Source: Nocardioides sp. (GTDB taxonomy: Bacteria; Actinomycetota; Actinomycetes; Propionibacteriales; Nocardioidaceae). From it: a stretch of DNA of 6,251 bases. Below are positions 1-5,711 of this stretch, one piece after another (the first letter of the stretch is position 1; every line of letters starts with the position of its first letter). The translations under genes and the position numbers were made by a program. Below the pieces are notes generated by a model. The model was not told where the DNA came from. It made no database searches and was given only the letters and a program-made list of their open reading frames with translations. The stretch is taken from positions 1 through 6,251 of the forward strand of contig JAPSKJ010000134.1 of NCBI GenBank assembly GCA_031177735.1, in the 5' to 3' direction.

Positions 1-836
1 TCGCGACGGTCGCCGCCGGCACGCCCTACCGGCCCCGCCTGCTGCGGGCCAGCGGCCTCGGCACGGGGGAGGCAGGGCGGCGCAGCCGCGCCATCGCCGC
101 GACCGGACGCCGCGTCGGCGCCCGCCGGCCCGACTCCGGCCGGGGCGGGTCGCTGCACCTGGTGGAGACGCTGCAGGCCGCGGCGGCCAAGCAGCCCGCG
201 CGCGGCCGGACCACTGCCGGCCCGGTCGAGCTGCGCGCCGAGGACCTGCGGGTGGCGGTGCGGGAGGGCCGCGAGGCCAACCTCGTCCTGTTCTGCGTCG
301 ACGCGTCCGGGTCGATGGCCGCTCGCAAGCGGATGACCCAGGTCAAGACCGCGATCCTCTCGCTGCTCCTCGATGCCTACCGTCGCCGCGACAAGGTCGG
401 CCTGGTCACCTTCCGCGGCGCCGACGCCGAGCTCGCGCTGCCGCCCACGCACAGCGTCGACGTCGCGGCGGCCCGCCTCGACGACCTGCCCGCCGGCGGC
501 CGGACCCCGCTGGCCGAGGGGCTGCTGGAGTCGGCTCGCGTGCTGGTCCGCGAGCGCCGGCGCGACCCGCGGCTGCGACCGCTCCTCGTCGTGGTCACCG
601 ACGGCCGCGCCACCGGGGGTGCGGACGCCGTCGCCCGGGCCGAGCAGGCGGCGGCGTACGTCGCCGGCCTGGGCGTCACCACGGTCCTCCTCGACAGCGA
701 GAGCGGCCCGATGCGGCTCGGGCTCGCGCGCCGGCTCGCCGGCGTGCTCGGCGCCGAGCACCTGCCGGTCGGGGACCTCAGCGCCGACACACTCGCCGGG
801 GCCGTCCGCGCCCGCACCGCGAAGGGAGCCGCCTGA
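1..836 (+). CDS. Cobaltochelatase/magnesium chelatase ChlD-type subunit, VWA domain (5' end outside window)
   Basis: This is the C-terminal part of a ChlD/BchD-type chelatase subunit. The frame is open from base 3 with no stop before TGA at 834-836, so the gene starts upstream; 277 codons are visible. Visible residues 1 to about 75 are an Arg/Gly/Ala-rich linker (GRRSRA, then TGRRVGAR) of the kind that separates the AAA+ and VWA domains in this family. The VWA domain follows with a complete metal-ion-dependent adhesion site: DASGS at visible residues 100-104, Thr168 in GGRTPLAEG and Asp200 in VTDGRA. The stretch LLLDAYRRRDKVGLVTFRG is typical of the family. Known role: the ATPase/VWA subunits drive metal insertion by the large CobN/ChlH subunit. 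With cobO directly downstream I infer cobalt rather than magnesium as the metal. A start at the internal ATG/GTG codons is unlikely because homology-like sequence continues upstream. The AAA+ domain and the CobN partner cannot be seen here. Confidence 0.9.
   Translation, partial: ATVAAGTPYRPRLLRASGLGTGEAGRRSRAIAATGRRVGARRPDSGRGGSLHLVETLQAAAAKQPARGRTTAGPVELRAEDLRVAVREGREANLVLFCVDASGSMAARKRMTQVKTAILSLLLDAYRRRDKVGLVTFRGADAELALPPTHSVDVAAARLDDLPAGGRTPLAEGLLESARVLVRERRRDPRLRPLLVVVTDGRATGGADAVARAEQAAAYVAGLGVTTVLLDSESGPMRLGLARRLAGVLGAEHLPVGDLSADTLAGAVRARTAKGAA
821..828 (+). promoter_or_regulatory. Ribosome binding site for cobO
   Basis: GAAGGGAG lies seven bases before the ATG at 836, inside the last codons of the upstream chelatase gene. 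It supports the ATG of the TGATG overlap as the true cobO start and suggests coupled translation. Confidence 0.65.
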
Positions 837-1450
837 TGCCGCAGGGTCAGCCGGCCGTCGTCCCCGACGACGGCCTCACCACCCGGCAGCGGCGGCAGCG
901 GCCGCTGCTCGTCGTGCACACCGGCGACGGCAAGGGGAAGTCGACCGCCGCCTTCGGCCTCGCGCTGCGCGGGTGGAACCAGGGCTGGCGGATCGGGGTC
1001 TTCCAGTTCGTCAAGTCGGCCAAGTGGCGGATCGGGGAGCAGACCGTCCTGGAGCGGCTCGGCCGGCTGCACGAGGAGACCGGCGAAGGCGGACCGGTCG
1101 AGTGGCACAAGATGGGCTCCGGCTGGTCCTGGGCCCGCAAGCAGGGCGACGCCGAGGACCACGAGGCCGCCGCCCGCGAGGGGTGGCAGGAGATCAAGCG
1201 CCGCCTCGCCGAGGAGACGCACGACCTGCTCGTGCTCGACGAGTTCACCTACCCGATGACCTGGGGCTGGGTGGACGTCGACGACGTCGTCGCCACCCTG
1301 GCCGGGCGCCCGGGCCGCCAGCACGTCGTCATCACCGGCCGCAACGCCGACCCGCGCCTGGTCGAGATCGCCGACCTGGTCACCTCGATGACCAAGGTCA
1401 AGCACCCCATGGACGTGGGCCAGAAGGGCCAGAGGGGCATCGAGTGGTAG
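836..1450 (+). CDS. cobO: Cob(I)yrinic acid a,c-diamide adenosyltransferase (CobO/BtuR/CobA family)
   Basis: CobO transfers the 5'-deoxyadenosyl group of ATP to the reduced cobalt of corrinoids, forming the Co-C bond; it is cytoplasmic. The protein is 204 aa, the usual length for this family. After a polar N-terminal tail (residues 1-22) there is a P-loop, GDGKGKST at residues 30-37, which is the characteristic nucleotide-binding loop of CobO/BtuR proteins. Next come RGWNQGWRIGVFQFVK (45-60), GWSWARKQGD (96-105), the acidic LLVLDEFTYPM (131-141) and the C-terminal KHPMDVGQKGQRGIEW (189-204), all family hallmarks. The ATG at 836 shares its A with the TGA stop of the upstream chelatase gene (TGATG), and a good Shine-Dalgarno lies at 821-828. 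Its stop overlaps the cobB start by 7 bases. Nothing looks truncated. Identification is firm; whether the natural substrate is the diamide or a later corrinoid cannot be told from sequence. Confidence 0.96.
   Translation: MPQGQPAVVPDDGLTTRQRRQRPLLVVHTGDGKGKSTAAFGLALRGWNQGWRIGVFQFVKSAKWRIGEQTVLERLGRLHEETGEGGPVEWHKMGSGWSWARKQGDAEDHEAAAREGWQEIKRRLAEETHDLLVLDEFTYPMTWGWVDVDDVVATLAGRPGRQHVVITGRNADPRLVEIADLVTSMTKVKHPMDVGQKGQRGIEW
1431..1437 (+). promoter_or_regulatory. Ribosome binding site for the cobB-cobC fusion gene
   Basis: AGAGGGG lies six bases before the GTG at 1444, within the end of cobO. It favours GTG 1444 over the in-frame GTG at 1465. Starting at 1465 would also leave only about ten residues before the core of the P-loop. 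Confidence 0.6.
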
Positions 1451-3891
1451 CCCTGCCACGCCTCGTGGTCGCCGCCGCGTCGACGGGACAGGGCAAGACC
1501 ACGATCGCCACCGGCCTGATGGCGGCGCTCGCCAGCGGGGGTCACGTCGTGAGCGGCCACAAGGTGGGCCCCGACTACATCGATCCCGGCTACCACGCCC
1601 TGGCCACCGGCCGGCCGGGCCGCAACCTCGACCCGCACCTGGTGGGCGAGGAGCGCATCGTCCCGCTGCTGCTCCACGGCGCCGCCGGGGCGGACGTCGC
1701 GGTCATCGAGGGCGTCATGGGTCTGCACGACGGCCGGATCGGCACCGACGGTTTCGCCTCCACCGCCCACGTCGCCACGCTGACCGCGTCACCGGTGGTC
1801 GTCGTGCTCGACGTCGCCCGGCTCTCGCGGTCCGCCGGCGCGATCGCGGCCGGCCTCGCGGCGTACGACGACCGGGTGCACGTCGCGGGGGTGATCCTCA
1901 ACCGGGTCGGCTCGGCGCGCAACGCCGCCGAGGTCATCCGCTCGATGGAGCGCACCGGGCTCGCCGTGCTCGGCGCGCTCCCGCAGGACGACCGGCTCGC
2001 CGTGCCCTCACGCCACCTCGGTCTCGTGCCCGTCGCCGAGCGCGAGGAGTCGGCGCGCGTCATCGCGCACCTGGGCGAGCAGGTCACCCGCCACCTCGAC
2101 CTCGACGCGATCCTCGCCCTCGCGGGCACGGCCGGTGACCTCGGCGGCGAGCCGTGGGACCCGGCTCGCGAGGTCACCCCCGCCTCCTCCCGCCGGCCGG
2201 TCGTGGCGGTCGCCGGTGGGCGCGCGTTCACGTTCCGCTACGCCGAGACCGAGGAGCTGCTGCGCGCGGCCGGCTGCACGGTCGTCGCCTTCGACCCGCT
2301 CACCGACACCGCCCTGCCCGACGGCACGCAGGGCATCTACCTCGGCGGCGGCTTCCCGGAGGTGTACGCCGGCGAGCTGGCCGCCAACCGCAGCCTGCTG
2401 GACGACCTGCGCCGTGCGGTGGACGCGGGGGTGCCCACCGTCGCCGAGTGTGCGGGGCTGCTCTACCTGTCCCGGACCCTCGACGGCACCGCGATGGCCG
2501 GGATCGTCCCGGCCGACTCCGCGATGGGCGACCGGCTCACGCTGCGCTACCCGGTCGCGACGGCGACCGCCGACACGCTGCTCACCCGCGCGGGGGAGCA
2601 GGTCACCGGCCACGAGTTCCACCGCACCCGGACCGTCCCGGAGGCCGGCGGGTCGGGGGCGTGGCAGGTCGACGGCGCGGCCACCGGGTTCGCCAGCGGC
2701 ACCTGGCACGCGTCCTACCTGCACACCCACTGGGCCGGCCACCCGCAGCTCGCGCAGCGGTTCGCCGACGCCGCCCACGCCGCGACGCCGCACACCCCCT
2801 CGCCGCTGCCGCCGGCGCCGCTCGCCGTGCCGGCGGCCGAGGAGGCGCGGGTGTCCGACCCGCTGCGCCACCACGGCGACCGCGAGGTCGGCGCGGGCCT
2901 GGTCGACTTCGCCGTCAACGTCTACGACGGCGCGCGCCCGGCCTGGCTCGACCGGGCCCTGCACGCGGCCATCGACGGCGCCGCGGCCTATCCCGACGCG
3001 AGCCCGGCGGTGTCGGCCATCGCCCAGCGCTACGGGCGCAGGGCGGGGGAGGTGCTGCCGACCGCCGGGGCCGCCGAGGCGTTCACCCTCATCGCCCGGC
3101 TGCGTGACTGGCAGCGGCCGGTGGTGGTCCACCCGCAGTTCACCGAGCCGCAGGCCGCCCTCCAGGCCACCGGTCACAAGGTCACCGAGGTGATCTGCCG
3201 ACCCGAGAACGGCTTCGCGCTCGATCCCGACGACGTCCCGGACGACGCCGACCTGGTGGTCATCGGCAACCCGACCAACCCCACCGGGGTGCTGCACCCG
3301 GCGGCGCTCATCAGGCGGCTGCGGCGCCCGGGCCGGGTGGTCGTGGTGGACGAGGCGTTCATGGATGCGGTGCCCGGCGAGGCGGCGTCGCTGGTGCGTG
3401 AGCGGCAGGGCGGCGTCCTGGTGCTGCGCAGCCTGACCAAGCACTGGTCCATCCCGGGCGTCCGGGCCGGCTTCGTCGCCGGCGACGAGACCCTGGTGCG
3501 CGAGCTGGCCGAGCTCCAGACGCCCTGGTCGGTGTCCGGGCCCGCCGTCGCGGCGATGGTCGCCTGCGCCACCGGGACCGCCACCGAGGAGGCACGGTCC
3601 CGGGCCGCCCGGCTCGGCCGCTGGCGCGACCACCTCGAGGGCGGTCTGCGTGGCCGCGGCATCACCCACGTCCCCTCGGCCGCCCCGTTCGTGCTCGCCC
3701 GGCTCGGCGAGGGCACCCGCTCCGCGCTGCGCTCCTACGGCGTGGCCGTGCGCCGCGCGGACACCTTCCCCGGCCTGGACTCCTCCTGGGCCCGTATCGC
3801 CGCGCGCCCGCCAGCGGTGACGGCCCGGCTCTTCACCGCCCTCGACCAGATCCGGCTCACCGGGACTCCCGCGCCCGGTGCCGCTGACTGA
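1444..3891 (+). CDS. CobB-CobC fusion: cobyrinate a,c-diamide synthase joined to a threonine-phosphate decarboxylase-like PLP enzyme
   Basis: One 815-aa frame carries two enzymes. Residues 1 to about 445 are CobB, the ATP- and glutamine-dependent amidase of the corrin a and c side chains: P-loop STGQGKTT (13-20), KVGPDYIDPGYH from Lys40, EGVMGLHDG (89-97), and a class I glutamine amidotransferase domain with nucleophile Cys336 in AECAGLLYLS and catalytic His427 in ASYLHTHW. Residues about 446-470 are a Pro/Ala-rich linker. Residues about 471-815 resemble the actinobacterial CobC family (Rv2231c-like fold-type I PLP enzymes): DFAVN, a GNPTNPTG loop at 608-615, Asp636 in VVDEAF, and PLP lysine Lys666 in RSLTKHWSIPG. 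That domain would decarboxylate L-threonine phosphate to aminopropanol phosphate for CbiB, although its exact substrate is inferred. GTG 1444 overlaps the cobO stop by 7 bases. Both halves keep their key residues, so neither looks decayed. The frame is open further upstream, but that part is a shadow of cobO and the chelatase gene. Confidence 0.93.
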   Translation: MVALPRLVVAAASTGQGKTTIATGLMAALASGGHVVSGHKVGPDYIDPGYHALATGRPGRNLDPHLVGEERIVPLLLHGAAGADVAVIEGVMGLHDGRIGTDGFASTAHVATLTASPVVVVLDVARLSRSAGAIAAGLAAYDDRVHVAGVILNRVGSARNAAEVIRSMERTGLAVLGALPQDDRLAVPSRHLGLVPVAEREESARVIAHLGEQVTRHLDLDAILALAGTAGDLGGEPWDPAREVTPASSRRPVVAVAGGRAFTFRYAETEELLRAAGCTVVAFDPLTDTALPDGTQGIYLGGGFPEVYAGELAANRSLLDDLRRAVDAGVPTVAECAGLLYLSRTLDGTAMAGIVPADSAMGDRLTLRYPVATATADTLLTRAGEQVTGHEFHRTRTVPEAGGSGAWQVDGAATGFASGTWHASYLHTHWAGHPQLAQRFADAAHAATPHTPSPLPPAPLAVPAAEEARVSDPLRHHGDREVGAGLVDFAVNVYDGARPAWLDRALHAAIDGAAAYPDASPAVSAIAQRYGRRAGEVLPTAGAAEAFTLIARLRDWQRPVVVHPQFTEPQAALQATGHKVTEVICRPENGFALDPDDVPDDADLVVIGNPTNPTGVLHPAALIRRLRRPGRVVVVDEAFMDAVPGEAASLVRERQGGVLVLRSLTKHWSIPGVRAGFVAGDETLVRELAELQTPWSVSGPAVAAMVACATGTATEEARSRAARLGRWRDHLEGGLRGRGITHVPSAAPFVLARLGEGTRSALRSYGVAVRRADTFPGLDSSWARIAARPPAVTARLFTALDQIRLTGTPAPGAAD
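2840..2853 (+). promoter_or_regulatory. Possible internal translation start for free-standing CobC (AGGAGG plus in-frame GTG)
   Basis: Inside the fusion gene, AGGAGG at 2840-2845 stands five bases before GTG at 2851-2853, in the same frame. The GTG codes for residue 470 of the fusion, right where the Pro/Ala-rich linker ends and the CobC domain begins (SDPLRHHGDREVG). Initiation here would give a 346-aa protein, close to the length of single-domain CobC proteins. The bases also encode Glu-Glu-Ala in the linker, so chance is possible. The placement at the domain boundary makes an active or relic start plausible. Confidence 0.45.
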
Positions 3892-3893
3892 AC

Positions 3894-3897
3894 AGGA
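3894..3897 (+). promoter_or_regulatory. Ribosome binding site for cobT
   Basis: AGGA within the 12-base gap after the fusion gene, six bases before ATG 3904. This gap is the only true intergenic space in the window, and it is too short for a promoter or terminator. Confidence 0.6.
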
Positions 3898-3903
3898 TCC
3901 GAG

Positions 3904-4944
3904 ATGCCCTACGTCTCCCCGCCCTCCGACGTCGCCCGCGACCACGCCGCCAAGCGGCTCGCCGCGCTCGCCACCCCGCCCGGGGCTCTGGGTCGCCTCG
4001 GTGACCTCGGTGTCTGGCTCGCCGCCTGCCAGGGCCACGTGCCGCCGAGGCCGGTCGACGACGTCCGGCTCGTCATCTTCGCCGGCGACCACGGCGTCGC
4101 CGCGCACGGCGTCTCGGCGTTCCCGCCCGCGATCACCGGTGCGATGGTCCGCACGTTCCTGGCCGGCAAGGCGGGCGTGAACGCGCTGGCCACGGCCCAC
4201 CGCGTCGCGGTCCGGGTGCTCGACCTGGGTGTCGACGACGACTTCGCGGACCTGGACCAGGCGACGCGAGCCGCGCTGACGGCCTACAAGGTGCGCCGGT
4301 CGAGCGGTGCGATCCACCTCGAGGACGCCCTCACCCCCGAGCAGACCACGGCCGCGCTGGCAGCCGGGGCGGCCGTGGCCCGCGAGGAGATCCGCGCGGG
4401 CGCACAGCTGCTCCTCAGCGGTGACATGGGCATCGGCAACACGACCCCTGCCGCCGCGCTGGTCGCCGCCGGGCTCGGGGTCCCGGCCAGCGAGGTGGTC
4501 GGCCGCGGCACCGGCATCGATGACCAGGCCCTCGCGCACAAGGCCCACGTGATCGACAGCGCGCTGCGGCGTGCCGGCGCGCGGGCGGCCGACCCGGTCG
4601 AGACGCTCACGGCGCTGGGCAGCGCCGATCTCGCCGCGACGACCGGCTACCTGCTCGCCGCGGCGCAGGACGGCGTCCCGGTGCTCCTCGACGGGCTGAT
4701 GAGCGTCGCGTGCGCCCTCACCGCCGACCGGATCGAGCCCGGTGCCGCCGAGTGGTACGCCGCCGGGCACCGCTCCACCGAGCCCGCCCAGAGCCTGGCG
4801 CTGGCCAAGCTGGGCCGCGAGCCGCTCCTCGACCTCGGCATGCGGCTGGGGGAGGGGTCGGGTGCGATCGCGGCCGTGCCGCTCGTGCGCAGCGCCGCCG
4901 CCGTGCTGCGCGACGTCGCGCTGCTCTCCGACCTGGGCGCGTGA
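3904..4944 (+). CDS. cobT: Nicotinate-nucleotide--dimethylbenzimidazole phosphoribosyltransferase
   Basis: CobT transfers the phosphoribosyl group of nicotinate mononucleotide to 5,6-dimethylbenzimidazole, giving alpha-ribazole phosphate, the activated lower ligand of B12; it is cytoplasmic. The 346-aa length is normal for the family. Motifs in order: TPPGALGRLGDLG (24 onward), FAGDHGVAAHGVSAFP (59-74), GDMGIGNTTPAAA (173 onward), GRGTGID (200-206), AGHRSTEPAQ (His289, Glu293) and RLGEGSGA with Glu317. Glu317 falls at the same number as the catalytic base known from Salmonella CobT, so alignment without large indels is likely. Asp174 sits where the Salmonella enzyme has Glu174. The ATG at 3904 has its own AGGA ribosome site, and the start region matches the usual family N-terminus. 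The stop TGA shares its A with the ATG of cobS. P. denitrificans naming would call this gene cobU; the cobT name follows the Salmonella scheme. Confidence 0.96.
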   Translation: MPYVSPPSDVARDHAAKRLAALATPPGALGRLGDLGVWLAACQGHVPPRPVDDVRLVIFAGDHGVAAHGVSAFPPAITGAMVRTFLAGKAGVNALATAHRVAVRVLDLGVDDDFADLDQATRAALTAYKVRRSSGAIHLEDALTPEQTTAALAAGAAVAREEIRAGAQLLLSGDMGIGNTTPAAALVAAGLGVPASEVVGRGTGIDDQALAHKAHVIDSALRRAGARAADPVETLTALGSADLAATTGYLLAAAQDGVPVLLDGLMSVACALTADRIEPGAAEWYAAGHRSTEPAQSLALAKLGREPLLDLGMRLGEGSGAIAAVPLVRSAAAVLRDVALLSDLGA

Positions 4945-5711
4945 TGCTGCCCGACGCCTGGCGGCTCAGTCTCGGCACGCTCACCGCCGTGCCCGTGCGC
5001 CCGCCGCTGCTGGTCGACCGTCGACGTGCCGGCACGGCGATGGTGCTGGCTCCGCTGGCCGCGGTGCCGCTCGGCGTGGCGGTCACCGTCGTGGCCCTGG
5101 CCGGGCACGCGTGGGGCCTGCCGCATCTCGTCGTGGCGCTGCTGGCGCTGGGCGCGGTCGTGCTGGGCAACCGCGCCTTCCACCTGGACGGGCTCGCCGA
5201 CACCGTCGACGGGATGGCGGCCTCCTCCGACCCCCAGCGCTCGCTGGCGGTGATGAAGACCGGGACCTCCGGGCCCGCCGGTGTCGCCGCCGTCGTGCTG
5301 ACGCTGGGTCTGCAGGCCGCCGGCCTGGCGGCGGTGCTCGCCCTGCCGCACCCGGTCGGCGCTGCTGTCCTCGCGGGGTGCGCCGTCTGCGTCTCCCGGG
5401 CGGCGCTCGCCGTGTGCTGCCGCCGAGGGGTCCCGTCGGCACGCCCGGACGGGCTCGGCGACGTCTACACCGGCACCGTCCCCGCGCCGGTGGTCGTGCT
5501 CCTGTGGGCGGTGGCGGCGGCGGTGCTCGCGCTCGCCGGGGCCTGGGCCGGGTCGTCGTGGTGGCGCGGCGCCGCTGCCGCGGTGCTGGCGCTCGTGGTG
5601 GCCGCGGTTGTCGTGGCCCGCGCCGTGCGCCGCCTGGGCGGGGTCACCGGTGATGTCTTCGGTGCGAGCGTCGAGCTCTCCCTCGCCACCGTCCTGGTGG
5701 CCCTCTCGTGA
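4944..5711 (+). CDS. cobS: Adenosylcobinamide-GDP ribazoletransferase (cobalamin synthase)
   Basis: CobS is an integral membrane enzyme that joins adenosylcobinamide-GDP to alpha-ribazole (or its phosphate), the last assembly step of B12. The protein is 255 aa, normal for the family. It has the signature HLDGLADTVDG (residues 80-90; Asp82, Asp86, Asp89), a following MKTGTSGPAG (104-113) and the C-terminal GGVTGDVFGASVE (232-244). Hydrophobic stretches at about 31-54, 59-75, 112-135, 138-159, 180-203 and 210-228 are likely membrane spans. The ATG at 4944 overlaps the cobT stop as TGATG; a GTG at 4941 directly before it could also serve, adding one residue. There is no strong Shine-Dalgarno, so translation probably depends on coupling to cobT. 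Oddities are a cluster of four cysteines (146, 149, 158, 159) and Thr/Ser in place of the acidic residue I would expect after the MK of the second motif. A longer open frame from 4710 is a shadow of cobT. Confidence 0.95.
   Translation: MLPDAWRLSLGTLTAVPVRPPLLVDRRRAGTAMVLAPLAAVPLGVAVTVVALAGHAWGLPHLVVALLALGAVVLGNRAFHLDGLADTVDGMAASSDPQRSLAVMKTGTSGPAGVAAVVLTLGLQAAGLAAVLALPHPVGAAVLAGCAVCVSRAALAVCCRRGVPSARPDGLGDVYTGTVPAPVVVLLWAVAAAVLALAGAWAGSSWWRGAAAAVLALVVAAVVVARAVRRLGGVTGDVFGASVELSLATVLVALS

Noticed and set aside
373..1443. N-terminal extension of the cobB-cobC frame back to 373
   Set aside because: The translated extension is Arg/Pro/Ala-rich, overlaps the chelatase gene and cobO completely, and CobB proteins normally begin just before the P-loop, as with GTG 1444.
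377..1459. A 360-codon open frame on the minus strand opposite the chelatase gene and cobO
   Set aside because: It turns Ser/Arg/Pro-rich over its second half, has no motif, and is a shadow of two well-identified genes.
2135..3193. Plus-strand open frames of 352 and 317 codons overlapping cobB-cobC
   Set aside because: Both give Arg/Pro/Ser/Ala-rich products without domains and sit in alternative frames of a gene with intact catalytic motifs.
3892..3903. Possible cobalamin riboswitch, promoter or terminator at a gene junction
   Set aside because: The largest gap is 12 bases, far too short for a B12 riboswitch aptamer or a promoter. I saw no B12-box-like element or terminator hairpin followed by a T run elsewhere.
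2008..4770. A 920-codon open frame on the minus strand opposite cobB-cobC and cobT
   Set aside because: Its product is low-complexity Gly/Arg/Ala/Val/Asp/His sequence with no recognisable domain. Long antisense frames are expected when sense codons nearly all end in G or C, and the + strand genes here are unmistakable.
4710..4943. Extension of the cobS frame upstream to an ATG at 4710
   Set aside because: It is out-of-frame cobT sequence, strongly Arg-rich, and the family N-terminus fits the ATG at 4944.
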